Shown one piece after another: positions 31,257-40,108 of a stretch of DNA of 44,211 nt; position 1 is the first letter of the stretch, and each line of letters starts with the position of its first letter. The stretch is taken from positions 1 through 44,211 of the forward strand of contig NZ_RHOJ01000020.1 of assembly GCF_003946485.1 (NCBI RefSeq), in the 5' to 3' direction. Source of the DNA: Lacticaseibacillus jixianensis (GTDB taxonomy: Bacteria > Bacillota > Bacilli > Lactobacillales > Lactobacillaceae). The position numbers and the translations under genes are program-made. The notes beneath the pieces were generated by a model. It was not told where the DNA came from and ran no database searches. It saw only the letters and a list, made by a program, of their open reading frames with translations.

Positions 31257-31490
31257 TATTGCGGCTGCTTGGCCGCATGCGGTTATTGTATCAGAATTCA
31301 AGGGGTGGCGGAAAGCGCATTCGCAGTGTCACCCCGACCAGCAGACTAAGCCAACTGGTGACCACAATCATCATTCTGGCAACAAGCGGCCTGCCGCTTG
31401 ACATCCCTTCCTCTCGCTTAATCAGTCCACGAAAGATCACTTCACCCAAATAAGCGGATCTGGCAATGAGCCGCTTGCGGCGGCTGCGTG
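31257..31490. repeat. three GCCGC-core hairpins in the gene-poor stretch left of the 771-residue gene
   Basis: TGCGGC/GCCGCA (around 31259-31276), CAAGCGGC/GCCGCTTG (31383-31400) and AGCCGC/GCGGCT (around 31467-31483) share the same core. None has a T-run. Apart from these and one doubtful small frame, 31,021-31,556 holds nothing I can name. Confidence 0.4.
31291..31404 (-). CDS. possible 37-residue single-helix membrane peptide
   Basis: ATG 31404 follows AGAGGAAGGG. The frame reads a basic start (MSSGRPLVAR), one hydrophobic segment (MMIVVTSWLSLLVGVTL) and RMRFPPPLEF. The open frame extends further upstream through LGEVIFRGLIKREEG, which resembles an ExxxR segment of CPBP proteases, so this may be the tail of a decayed gene instead of a small toxin-like peptide. 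I am not sure that it is expressed. Confidence 0.25.
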   Translation of the reverse strand: MSSGRPLVARMMIVVTSWLSLLVGVTLRMRFPPPLEF

Positions 31491-31556
31491 TCCTCGTTCA
31501 GTTACGGACAAACTGATTACAGCATAATTAATCCCTGCCCGGATCAAATTGAACCC

Positions 31557-33872
31557 TTATAGGTCACCCTTTGACTTTTTTGATTGCATTTTGTTCAGCT
31601 CAGCGTGTGCCCGTCTTAAATAGATTAGGCTACGACCGCTAATCTTTTCCTGCTGCTTTCTTTCCTTCACGGGAATTTCGTCCGTGGGTGCTTCATGGAG
31701 CATTGTTGTATCGTGTTCTAGTCTCTCAATCATCAACAGCACGTTTTTATCTGTTTGTTCGATCGCGCCTTGGCGATCCTCAAAATCAGGGACCGTACTC
31801 AAAATTGTCAATAGCCGCGCCATCAAACCTAGCGTATCCGTCCGGGCATCGCTGAAAACAAGGGAGGTTGCGCTCATCAGTCCGCCACTCGCCAGCCCAA
31901 TTGCACCACCGCCAGTTGCTAATAATGCTGCCCCACCAGCCATTCCCAATCCGCCAGTTGCCAATGACCCACCACCAAATGCCGCCAGACTCGCATTGGT
32001 AAGGGCCACTCCCGACAGACCCGCAAAAGAACTACCGAGCATGGCCGTCGCAATGACCGGTGCGAATAGGTATGCAGTCCCCGCCGTCGCTACCGTTAAT
32101 CCTGCCGTGACTGCAGCGCCAACTGCCACCGTCTTCCCGCGGTTATTAAGAATATGACGTTCACGTTCATACGTCTTAATCAGCCGTTCATAATTCACCG
32201 GGATCCGAGCCTCTAACTGCGGAATGAACTCCGCGGTCAACCATTTAGTCGAATAATGCAGTCCACGATATTTCTTGACGTTTTCTTTGGAGAACGGGAC
32301 GTAGCCCTTAAAGTCATGAGCTTCCATCAACAAGGCATACAGCCAGGTGGGACTTGAACTCTGATGCCACTCCTCTTGAAAGTCGTCAAGCAACGCCTCA
32401 GCCGAAGCAGTCAAAGTCATCCGAGCGGCGATGGCATTGTGCCATGTCTGATACCACTCCTGCTTGAGCGGCAATTGCTTAGTCTGGTTTGTCGTTAGAA
32501 TATCTGCCTGAATTAGCTGGGCTTCTAGGGACAAAAGCAGCTCCTGCTGCCGTGCGCTCAATGAGGCCTGGGCCAGAATAGGCACTTGGATGTACGGACG
32601 GTGAATGACCGAAACGTGTTCTTGATACTTGGTATACATTTCCTGAATATCTTGATGAAGGTACTCGTAATCGCGCACAACGGCTACCGCAAAGCGGCCT
32701 AAACCGACAATATTTACCTTCGCAATAAAGGTCTTAACTGATGTTTGCTTCCCAAATCTAGTCGCAATGGCTGCCTGCCCAATATCAACGGCAGAAAAGA
32801 CGCCGGTAGCGACAACTAACATCCGGCTGATCGCACGATTGTTAAACGGCAAGAAGGTCTGCGGATTGATCTGCATTAAATCTTTCATTTCACTTACCGG
32901 CAACTCTTTGATTATTGTTAGCAATCGGCGAACCGAATAAGCCACTCGCACTAAGACTTCATTCAGTACGACCGGTCCTGCCTGCTTTAACAGTAACTTG
33001 GTCGTCCCCATTTCTGTGCGCAAATCAAAGCGAATTGGCCTACCGTCACTGTCCTTAAAAGCCGTGCCATTAAACAGCTTTGATAACCAAACTGTGAAAG
33101 CTTTCGTTTCTGCATTGTCATGCTTGCGAAGATTGACAAAAAATGGCAACGCCGACAATTCTTTGAGGCTTGCTAAAATTGGTCCAGGGATGCCTGTGCC
33201 CTTTCCTGCATTATTGCTTGATCCATCAAAATCACTAATTAGGTGCAGAAACCAATGCAAAGTCCCCAGCGATATTTTCTGGACAAAGTCCTGACCGACG
33301 AAACCTTCCGCCGGATCGATCCGCTCACCAAAAGCGTTGCCATCAGTGTCAGTGCCGTAAACAACGCCTGTAAACTGAGCAAGTATCGAGAAGAACAGCC
33401 CCACCAGGGTGGGATGGTGGGTGAAATCACGCAAATGATGCTGCAGACCTCCGCCCATCGCAGCTGTCGCCTTATCTCCTGGCATCTTGTATCGTTCCAA
33501 GAACCGAATGGCCTTTGTCAGATCATCACCGTGAAATCCTAGCCGCTGGGCAAATTTCATCACAATTTTGTTTGCATCATCCGTACCAACCTGATGGGCC
33601 ATGGAAAGCGAGAAATCCTTAGTCCAAAAGATATCGAGAATACTGCTAAGTAAGCCGCAGGCGGCCGCCAGCTCATAATCTAAGCGATCAGCCTTAGTCG
33701 TCTTTGAATCAAAGTCAGCGCGAACTGTTTCTGATTCACCAAGTAACCGCTCTACAGGATTCGGTTCAAACTGATACGAGGTTGAATACTGTTGGCCGTC
33801 TAAATCAAGTAATGGTGGGGCGATCTGTTCTGCTTTCTTGAGCCTAGTCTGCCGCACGTCATCAGGTTTCAT
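31557..33872 (-). CDS. large conserved protein of unknown function (HHLRDF motif, glycine-rich membrane segment)
   Basis: 771 residues. I recall related hypothetical proteins in other Firmicutes but no assigned function. Residues 66-245 form a likely conserved domain with GGGLQHHLRDFTHHPTLVGL (139-158), HWFLHLISDFDGSS (206-219) and KGTGIPGPILASLKELSALP (224-243): clustered His and Asp that could form a metal or catalytic site. The middle (250-570) is mostly helical. Residues 579-668 are a long Ala/Gly-rich hydrophobic run with glycine-zipper spacing (FGGGSLATGGLGMAGGAALL), suited to membrane insertion or pore formation. A charged C-terminus follows. Start ATG 33872 lies behind GGGAGAAGGGGA. 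It is monocistronic, AT-richer than the backbone and close to tnpB, so probably acquired. Confidence 0.8.
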   Translation of the reverse strand: MKPDDVRQTRLKKAEQIAPPLLDLDGQQYSTSYQFEPNPVERLLGESETVRADFDSKTTKADRLDYELAAACGLLSSILDIFWTKDFSLSMAHQVGTDDANKIVMKFAQRLGFHGDDLTKAIRFLERYKMPGDKATAAMGGGLQHHLRDFTHHPTLVGLFFSILAQFTGVVYGTDTDGNAFGERIDPAEGFVGQDFVQKISLGTLHWFLHLISDFDGSSNNAGKGTGIPGPILASLKELSALPFFVNLRKHDNAETKAFTVWLSKLFNGTAFKDSDGRPIRFDLRTEMGTTKLLLKQAGPVVLNEVLVRVAYSVRRLLTIIKELPVSEMKDLMQINPQTFLPFNNRAISRMLVVATGVFSAVDIGQAAIATRFGKQTSVKTFIAKVNIVGLGRFAVAVVRDYEYLHQDIQEMYTKYQEHVSVIHRPYIQVPILAQASLSARQQELLLSLEAQLIQADILTTNQTKQLPLKQEWYQTWHNAIAARMTLTASAEALLDDFQEEWHQSSSPTWLYALLMEAHDFKGYVPFSKENVKKYRGLHYSTKWLTAEFIPQLEARIPVNYERLIKTYERERHILNNRGKTVAVGAAVTAGLTVATAGTAYLFAPVIATAMLGSSFAGLSGVALTNASLAAFGGGSLATGGLGMAGGAALLATGGGAIGLASGGLMSATSLVFSDARTDTLGLMARLLTILSTVPDFEDRQGAIEQTDKNVLLMIERLEHDTTMLHEAPTDEIPVKERKQQEKISGRSLIYLRRAHAELNKMQSKKSKGDL

Positions 33873-33919
33873 AGTCAGTATCCCCTTCTCCCGTTTTAAC
33901 CATTAACTCAGCGTAGATA

Positions 33920-33954
33920 AGTGTGCTTATACCAAGTGTACTGCACACAAACAA
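33920..33954 (-). promoter_or_regulatory. promoter of the 771-residue protein gene
   Basis: On the minus strand TTGTTT (33949-33954), a 17-bp spacer and TATAAG (33926-33931). GTGTGC (33943-33948) and GCACAC (33921-33926) form an inverted repeat across the spacer, a possible operator. Confidence 0.6.
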
Positions 33955-34042
33955 TATTCCTACCGAGAAAATTATTCACGCGTTGCCATTCCCCAATTTC
34001 AAAACTCTGAGTCTAATTTCTACTGGCTTCAAGCCCCACAAA

Positions 34043-34068
34043 AAAACGCTGCAGCATCGCAGCGTTTT
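34043..34068 (-). terminator. terminator of the luciferase-like oxidoreductase gene
   Basis: Perfect 10-bp stem AAAACGCTGC / GCAGCGTTTT; on the minus strand it ends in seven T. It lies 40 bp after the stop. Confidence 0.88.
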
Positions 34069-34107
34069 GCAAAGTTCAACCTTTTCTGTTCGAGGTCAAC
34101 GGCCAAG

Positions 34108-35127
34108 CTACTTCCACCCCAGTGCCGGCGCAATGTCGGTCATGATGGTCTTGAGGATGTGCACGTTGTACGCCACCCCCAGGGTTGACGGCACGGTGAT
34201 CAGCACCGTGTCGGCCTCCTTGATGGCCTCGTCTTCGGCCAGCTCCTTGACCAGCTGGTCGGGCTCGCCGACGAACATTTTGCCGAAAATGGTCGGGTTT
34301 TGGTGGTAAGCCAGGTAGCCCACCTCGTCTTGCGTCTGCGTGCCAGCCGCGAAGTACTGGCGGTCCAGGTCGCTGACGATCGGCATGATCGAGCGGGTGA
34401 CCAGCGTGCGCGGCGCAAAGTCGTGGCCGGCCTTTTGCCAGGCAGCCTTGAAGGCCCGCAGCTGCTTGGCCTGCTGGATGTGAAACGGCTCGTTAGACTC
34501 GTAGTTCACCAGCGTTGAGGACATCAGGTTCATTCCGTGCTCGGCGGCCCAGACCGCCGTGGCCTGGCTGCCGGCGCCCCACCAGACGCGCCGGTGCAAC
34601 GTCGGGGAAAACGGCTCGAGCCGCCGCAGGCCCGGCTCCTGCGGAAACATCGGCTGTGCGTTCGGTTCGGCGAAGCGCTCGCCCTTGAGCAGCTCCAGGA
34701 ACTTGAGTGCCCGGGCGCGCGCAATGTTTTTGATCTCCTCTTCAGTGTAGTCGTAACCGAAGTACCGCCAGCCGTCTTGGACCTGCTCCGGCGACCCCCG
34801 CCCGACGCCGAGCTGGACGCGATTCTGCGACAGGACGTCCGTGGCCATGACGTTTTCGGCCATCATGAATGGGTTCTCGTAGCGCATGTCCACCAGCCCG
34901 GTGCCGATCTCGATCTTTGACGTCTTCGCCGCGATGGCGGCCATCAGCGGATACGGGGTGCCGATCTGGTCGGCGAAGTGGTGCACGCGAAACCACGCCC
35001 CATCAATGCCGATCTTCTCCGCCGCGACTGCCAGTTGCACCGATTCCTGATAGCTCTGCGCGGCCGTGGTGACCAGCGAATTATTTTTCTGCCAGAAGCC
35101 GAAGCTCAAAAAGCCGATATTCTTCAT
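34108..35127 (-). CDS. LLM-class flavin-dependent oxidoreductase
   Basis: 339-residue luciferase-like monooxygenase family protein (TIM barrel, FMN or F420 type; in lactobacilli FMN is expected). Motifs: GIDGAWFRVHHF near residue 42, IEIGTGLVDMRYENPFMMAE and VQLGVGRGSPEQVQDGW, then WWGAGSQATAVWAAEHGMNL, as in the CE1758/atu2307 subgroup. The substrate is unknown. Start ATG 35127 is behind AAGAGGCG; a longer frame to 35163 covers the promoter region. It is monocistronic. Confidence 0.9.
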   Translation of the reverse strand: MKNIGFLSFGFWQKNNSLVTTAAQSYQESVQLAVAAEKIGIDGAWFRVHHFADQIGTPYPLMAAIAAKTSKIEIGTGLVDMRYENPFMMAENVMATDVLSQNRVQLGVGRGSPEQVQDGWRYFGYDYTEEEIKNIARARALKFLELLKGERFAEPNAQPMFPQEPGLRRLEPFSPTLHRRVWWGAGSQATAVWAAEHGMNLMSSTLVNYESNEPFHIQQAKQLRAFKAAWQKAGHDFAPRTLVTRSIMPIVSDLDRQYFAAGTQTQDEVGYLAYHQNPTIFGKMFVGEPDQLVKELAEDEAIKEADTVLITVPSTLGVAYNVHILKTIMTDIAPALGWK

Positions 35128-35286
35128 TTTGCTCGCCTCTTTTGGTTTGATCGATACAGGCAATATAGCTCATTGGCTTACTAATTACAAGTGATTTGTT
35201 ATTTATCTTGGGCAAAACGGGCAGGCCGCCTTTGCGCAGCCTGCCCGTCCGAAATTCAGTTTCACTTTAGCCGGTGCTGCCGTTGC

Positions 35287-37476
35287 CTAGTCCTGCGGCG
35301 CCACCATGCTCAGCGCAATGCGCTCGCGCTGCAGGTCGACCGAGACGATCCAGACGTCCACGATGTCCCCAACCGAAACGACCGTGTTGGGGTCGCGCAC
35401 GAACTTAGCGCCCATCCGCGACAGGTGCACCAGGCCGTCGTGCTTCACGCCAATGTCGACAAACGCCCCGAAGTCGACCACGTTGCGCACGGTGCCTTGG
35501 AACTTCATCCCCGGCTGGAGGTCTTCCATGGTCAGCACGTCCTGGCGCAAAAGCGGCGCCGGCATGTTATCGCGCAGGTCGCGGCCCGGGTGCGTCAGGC
35601 TGGCGACGATGTCCTTCACGGTCGCCATGCCCACGGCCCCGGTCGCAAACTGGGCCAGGTCGAGCTGCGCCAACTTGGTCGCTGCGGCCGGCTCGCCGAG
35701 CTGACTGGCGGCCACGCCCGCCGCTTTCAGCAGGGCTTTGGCCACCGGGTAACTTTCCGGGTGAATGTCGGTGTTGTCCAGGGGCTGCTTGCCGCCGATG
35801 ATGCGCAGGAAGCCTACCGCCTGCTCGTAAGCCTTGGGGCCCAAGCGCGGGACCTTCTTCAGCTGCGGCCGACTAGTGTACGGCCCGTTCTCGTCGCGGT
35901 ACGCCACGATGTTCTGCGCGATGGTCTTGGACAGACCAGAGATCCGCGCCAGCAGCTGGTAGCTGGCAGTGTTCAGGTTCACCCCGACCTGGTTAACGGC
36001 GCGCTCGACCACGGCGTCGACCTCGCTGGCCATGGCCTTGGCCGGCAGGTCGTGCTGGTACTGGCCGACCCCGATGGCCTCCGGGTCGATTTTCACCAGC
36101 TCCGCCAAGGGATCCTGCAGGCGGCGGGCGATGCTGATGGCGCTGCGCTGCTCGACGTGCAGGTCGGGGAACTCGTCGCGCGCCTCCTGGCTGGCGGAGT
36201 ATACGGACGCCCCGGCCTCGCTGACGATCACGTAGAAGATCTTCCGCGGGAGCTGCTTGATGGTCGCGGCCACGAACTGCTCGGACTCGCGGCTGGCGGT
36301 GCCATTACCGATGGCGATCATGGTCACCTGGTACCGCTCGAGCAAGGCCGTCAGCTCACCGGCCGCGGCCTGGCGCTGGCGCGGGGAGGCGGGCTTGTGC
36401 GGATAGATCACCGCAGTGGCCAGCAGCTTGCCGCTGGGATCCACCACCGCAAGCTTGCAGCCGGTGCGGTAGGCCGGGTCAAACCCGAGCACGACCTTGC
36501 CCTTGATTGGCGCCTGCATCAGCAGGTGGTAAAGATTCTGGCCGAAGACCTTGACCGACTGCGCCTCAGCGGCCTCCGTCAGGCTGCCGCGCACCTCGCG
36601 CTCAATGGCCGGGCAGATGAACCGCTTGTACGCATCCGCGTAGGCGTCCTCGATGAATGCCGTGGCGGGGCTTTCCGGCCGGTCGCCGATCAGTTTGAAG
36701 TGAAAAAAGTGCATGACGGCGCTGGCATCGATGGTCACCTTGACCGTCAGGATCTTCTCCTTTTCGCCGCGGTTCAAGGCCAGCGTGCGGGTGGCGGACA
36801 TGCCTTTGAACCGGTCGGTAAAATCGTAGAACTGCTGGTAGACGCCTTTTTCGTCGAGTGCCTTACCCTTCGCCTTAACGGTGGCCACGATCTTGCCGGT
36901 GCGCTGCGTGTAGCCGCGGACCCAGTTGCGGACCGAGGCCATTTCACTGAAGCGCTCCGCCAGGATCTCATGCGCCCCGTCCAAGACGGCCTGCGTGCTG
37001 GGCAGGTCCTTGGCCGAATTCACGAACTGTTTGGCGCGCTTGGTCAAGGGACCGGTGGGAAAAGTCAGGAGCCACCGCGCAAACGGCTCAAGGCCGCGCG
37101 CTTTGGCGATGGTCGCCTTGGTCTGGCGCTTCTGCTTGTAAGGCAGATAAAGGTCCTCGACGTCCTGCAGCTTGGCCGCCGCTTGGATCTGCTGCGAGAG
37201 CTTGGGCGTCAGCTTGCCGGCCTCCTCGATGGCCTTGATCACGGCCGCCTTGCGGTCCTGGAGGGCCTCGGCGCGGTGGTACGCCTCCTCGATGGCCTGG
37301 ATCTGCACTTCGTCAAGGCTGCCGGTGGCCTCCTTGCGGTACCGCGCGATGAACGGCACGGTGTTGCCGTCCGCCATCAGGTTCAGCACCGCCGTCACCT
37401 GGTGGTCGGTGATCCCGGTCAGGTCCTTTTGCATCAATTGAACAGTTTGCTTTTCGATCAAGTCTTCATCCCTCAC
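35287..37476 (-). CDS. tex: Tex-family RNA-binding transcription accessory protein
   Basis: 729 residues: N-terminal helical Tex domain (LMADGNTVPFIARYRKEATGSLDEVQ), YqgF/RuvC-like domain (KVVLGFDPAYRTGCKLAVVD), helix-hairpin-helix region (LNTASYQLLARISGLSKTIA) and a C-terminal S1 domain (GMKFQGTVRNVVDFGAFVDI). Tex proteins bind nucleic acid and affect transcription and stress tolerance. I place the start at GTG 37476, which matches the usual Tex N-terminus, although its ribosome binding site is weak; ATG 37437 is an alternative. Confidence 0.92.
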   Translation of the reverse strand: MRDEDLIEKQTVQLMQKDLTGITDHQVTAVLNLMADGNTVPFIARYRKEATGSLDEVQIQAIEEAYHRAEALQDRKAAVIKAIEEAGKLTPKLSQQIQAAAKLQDVEDLYLPYKQKRQTKATIAKARGLEPFARWLLTFPTGPLTKRAKQFVNSAKDLPSTQAVLDGAHEILAERFSEMASVRNWVRGYTQRTGKIVATVKAKGKALDEKGVYQQFYDFTDRFKGMSATRTLALNRGEKEKILTVKVTIDASAVMHFFHFKLIGDRPESPATAFIEDAYADAYKRFICPAIEREVRGSLTEAAEAQSVKVFGQNLYHLLMQAPIKGKVVLGFDPAYRTGCKLAVVDPSGKLLATAVIYPHKPASPRQRQAAAGELTALLERYQVTMIAIGNGTASRESEQFVAATIKQLPRKIFYVIVSEAGASVYSASQEARDEFPDLHVEQRSAISIARRLQDPLAELVKIDPEAIGVGQYQHDLPAKAMASEVDAVVERAVNQVGVNLNTASYQLLARISGLSKTIAQNIVAYRDENGPYTSRPQLKKVPRLGPKAYEQAVGFLRIIGGKQPLDNTDIHPESYPVAKALLKAAGVAASQLGEPAAATKLAQLDLAQFATGAVGMATVKDIVASLTHPGRDLRDNMPAPLLRQDVLTMEDLQPGMKFQGTVRNVVDFGAFVDIGVKHDGLVHLSRMGAKFVRDPNTVVSVGDIVDVWIVSVDLQRERIALSMVAPQD

Positions 37477-37596
37477 AGTTGTTGTCCGCCCGCTTGCACG
37501 GTGTGCCTCCATCATACAAGCCGCCTCCACTTTAGACAACGGCCAGCCCTCAGCGTGTTAGAATTGATTATTAAATTCTTAATGGAGGCCATCATA

Positions 37597-38322
37597 TTGA
37601 CAAACACAGTACTGATCACCGGCGCCAACCGCGGCATCGGCTTTGAAGTGGCAAGGCAGCTCGGGCGAAGCGGCTGGCTGATCCTGCTGGGCGCCCGCAA
37701 CCAGGCGCGCGGGGAACGGGCCGCCGCGCAGCTCGCTAAGGAAGGCATCAGGGCGGAATGGCTGCAGATCGACCTGGACGATGCGGCCACCATTCACACC
37801 GCTGCCCTGACCGCCGCGCACCACCATCCCGAGCTGCGGCTGCTCATCAACAACGCGGGCATTGCCGGCGACATGACCGCCGAGCCCATGGCTGTGACCA
37901 CAGAGTCTCTGCGGGAGACGCTGAACGTCAACGTCATGGGGACGTTTGAGATGATCAAGGCGTTCACGCCGCTGCTCGCGCGCAATCACGGCCGCATTGC
38001 CAACATGACCATTCCCACCAGTCCAAGCCGCTTCTGGCACCCCTTCAGCTACATCATCAGCAAGTCCGCAATGAACCAAATGGTGAAGCTGTTCGGTCAG
38101 AGTTTTGCCCGCAAGCAGATCCCAGTCGACATCTTCGGCATCATGCCAGGCGGCGTCTCGACGGACCTGAACGGCCACCTCAAGAGCCCATTCGTCCGGC
38201 CGGTGGCAGAAGGCGCAGCCGCGGTCGTCAAAATTGCCACCGATGGTCACCACCACCAGGGCAAGATCGTCGCCGACTACGGCTTCGGCCAAATGGTCGG
38301 CCGGCTGATTGCCCGCCATTAA
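37597..38322 (+). CDS. short-chain dehydrogenase/reductase
   Basis: 241-residue classical SDR: TGANRGIG (8-15), GARN (32-35, suggesting NADPH), NNAG (85-88), and catalytic Tyr152 and Lys156 (SYIISK). The usual Ser before the Tyr is probably Ser142 or Ser144 in TIPTSPSRF. The start is TTG 37597, 8 nt behind GGAGG; the upstream ATG overlaps that site. The inverted repeat AGAATT (37560-37565) / AATTCT (37574-37579) lies just before the gene. It is divergent from tex. The substrate is unknown. Confidence 0.88.
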   Translation: MTNTVLITGANRGIGFEVARQLGRSGWLILLGARNQARGERAAAQLAKEGIRAEWLQIDLDDAATIHTAALTAAHHHPELRLLINNAGIAGDMTAEPMAVTTESLRETLNVNVMGTFEMIKAFTPLLARNHGRIANMTIPTSPSRFWHPFSYIISKSAMNQMVKLFGQSFARKQIPVDIFGIMPGGVSTDLNGHLKSPFVRPVAEGAAAVVKIATDGHHHQGKIVADYGFGQMVGRLIARH

Positions 38323-38334
38323 TCTAGACCCCGA

Positions 38335-38381
38335 AAAGACCCGCACCGCTGACAGCCACCTGCCAGGATGCGGGCCTTTTG
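38335..38381 (+). terminator. terminator after the SDR gene
   Basis: AAAAGACCCGCA and TGCGGGCCTTTT pair with one A-C mismatch around a long loop that holds a weaker inner stem; a short T-run ends the second arm. Confidence 0.6.
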
Positions 38382-38475
38382 CGCCAACCGGTCGCGGGTG
38401 GCGCAAAGTGGCTGGCGGCGCCTTGGCCTTGCTATAGTTAAAGCAGAAGGTAACCGGAATAAGGAGGGATTACCG

Positions 38476-39096
38476 ATGCCAAGCTCACCATCCCAGAAAG
38501 CCGGCGGCCTGCGCAGGCTCGCCGGCAAGACCATTGCCACCCTGGACCAAGTGCTGTCCGGCGTGGGCGCGGTCGCCGACACCGTCAGCAAAGTCGCCCC
38601 CGGCGTCGTCGACGAAAGTGCCAAGGCGCTTGACGCCCACCGGGCCAAGCATAAGGGCGACTTCAAAATGCCCGCGCTGATCGATCTGCCGCTAGCGGAG
38701 GCCAAGCGCGTGCTAGATCACTACCAGCTTCAGCACGCACTGGTGCTCCTCGCCCCGGCCCCGCAGTACGCGGCGGCCCGCTCCGATGTGATCCTCACGA
38801 CCAGCCCCAAACCCAACGCAAAGGTAGCGCCAAACACGTTTGTCCGCGCCTACTACGTCAGCGCTGAGGGGGTGGCGGCCAGCAAGCAGCTGGTGGCGAC
38901 CCGGCAGGCAGCAAAACGCGACGCCAAAATCGCGAACAAGGCCGCGCGGCGGATCCTGGCACGAGAAGTCGGCCACGGGCTCAAGCAGCTGCCGGCCAAG
39001 CTTACGAAGCGCCTAGGCCGCAAAGATTCTGGCTTGCCGCCCGAAGCTGATGCGGCCAGCGAGACTGACCAGATGACCCAGTCTGACCGACCGTGA
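38476..39096 (+). CDS. PASTA-domain protein
   Basis: 206 residues with one PASTA domain (about 64-129: MPALIDLPLAEAKRVLDHYQ through FVRAYYVS), preceded by a basic/amphipathic N-terminus and followed by a Lys/Arg/Ala-rich helix (150-200). There is no signal peptide or membrane segment, unlike the PASTA domains of PknB kinases or PBPs, so it is probably cytosolic; stand-alone proteins of this type occur in lactobacilli. ATG 38476 is set by AAGGAGG. The function is unknown. Confidence 0.82.
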   Translation: MPSSPSQKAGGLRRLAGKTIATLDQVLSGVGAVADTVSKVAPGVVDESAKALDAHRAKHKGDFKMPALIDLPLAEAKRVLDHYQLQHALVLLAPAPQYAAARSDVILTTSPKPNAKVAPNTFVRAYYVSAEGVAASKQLVATRQAAKRDAKIANKAARRILAREVGHGLKQLPAKLTKRLGRKDSGLPPEADAASETDQMTQSDRP

Positions 39097-39102
39097 TCGT
39101 TG

Positions 39103-39132
39103 GCCCTTGCCGCTTGGTGCAGGGGCTTTTTT
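39103..39132 (+). terminator. terminator after the PASTA protein gene
   Basis: GCCCTTGC / GCAGGGGC stem (one wobble), 8-nt loop, six T. Confidence 0.88.
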
Positions 39133-39149
39133 CTCAAGTGCTTAACGGT

Positions 39150-39899
39150 CTAGCGCGGTTCTTTGCTGAGAAAGACCAGTTTATTCGGCGTTGAAAGCGC
39201 GGCTGAATACTGGTAGCGCGGATCGCTGAACGCCTTGAGGGCGGCCGGGTCGGCCATCTGATGCTCGGCGGCAAAGCGCACCATCGCCCCGCGGGCCATC
39301 TTGGCCCGCGTCGCCCGGGTCTTAATCCGGCCGTCCTCCAGGTGGCCAAACACCACTTCCACCAGCTGATCCTGCGGCTGCAAATACGGCGTAATGGCCT
39401 TGGCGTACTCTTTGGACGCAAGGTTGACCACCGGCTGCGACCAGTCGAGCGCGCGGTAAAGTTTATCGCCCCAAAACTGGTAAAGGTTCGCGGCCTGCCC
39501 CACGGCCAGCTTGCTGCCAAGCTCCAGCCGGTAAGGGACAATGGCATCAAACGGCCGCAGCACCCCGTAAAACCCCGACAGGATCCGCAGGTGGTCGCTC
39601 AGGTAACGCAGGCCCGCCGCGGTGAGCAGATCCGGGGCCATGCTCTGGTACTGGATGCCCACGTAGCTCATCACCGCCGGGCCCGGCTGGTCGCGGAGGT
39701 TCATCTGCCGCAGCCACTGATAGTCGGGCTTGGCCAGCTGGTCGCTGCACTGCCAAAGCGCCTTGGCCTCCTCGTAAGACAGCTGGCGCAGCGCGGCCAG
39801 CAGTGTTTGCGCTTGCGCCAGGTACTGCGGCCAGGCCGCGGGGGCAAAGCTCTCGTGATCCACGTGCATCTTTTTCGCTGGCGCAATGATCAACTGCAT
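39150..39899 (-). CDS. yaaA: peroxide stress protein YaaA (DUF328)
   Basis: 249 residues, full length. The N-terminal IIAPAKKM and the central ILSGFYGVLRPFDAIVPYRLE are the family signature, followed by FWGDKLYRAL and VNLASKEYAKAI. In Escherichia coli YaaA limits intracellular free iron and DNA damage during peroxide stress. GAGGGTG precedes ATG 39899. The promoter is near-consensus and a GGCCGGCC-CC-GGCCGGCC hairpin lies in the 5' untranslated region (39920-39937). Confidence 0.93.
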   Translation of the reverse strand: MQLIIAPAKKMHVDHESFAPAAWPQYLAQAQTLLAALRQLSYEEAKALWQCSDQLAKPDYQWLRQMNLRDQPGPAVMSYVGIQYQSMAPDLLTAAGLRYLSDHLRILSGFYGVLRPFDAIVPYRLELGSKLAVGQAANLYQFWGDKLYRALDWSQPVVNLASKEYAKAITPYLQPQDQLVEVVFGHLEDGRIKTRATRAKMARGAMVRFAAEHQMADPAALKAFSDPRYQYSAALSTPNKLVFLSKEPR

Positions 39900-39952
39900 G
39901 GGGCACCCTCGCTTCCATCGGCCGGCCCCGGCCGGCCTGAATTAATGCTGTT

Positions 39953-39980
39953 ATTATACCCAATCAGGCACGCTAAACAA
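39953..39980 (-). promoter_or_regulatory. yaaA promoter
   Basis: Minus strand TTGTTT (39975-39980), 16-bp spacer, TATAAT (39953-39958). Confidence 0.75.
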
Positions 39981-40108
39981 GCGGAACGCCCGCCGGACTC
40001 GGTGCGGTCCCAAGCGAGCCCGGGTCATTTTCAAACGCGCAAAGGCCAACCCGCCGCGCTGACCGCCTGCAAATCAGGTATGATAAAGGCAACAAAGGAG
40101 TTGATTGG

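Noticed and set aside
31259-31453. 64-codon plus-strand frame between tnpB and the 771-residue gene
   Set aside because: No ribosome binding site and it crosses the GCCGC hairpins.
35191-38322. A 1,043-codon open frame on the plus strand
   Set aside because: Most of it is exactly antisense to tex and its composition is shadow-like (His/Arg/Leu-rich); only the last 241 codons, from TTG 37597, are a real SDR gene.
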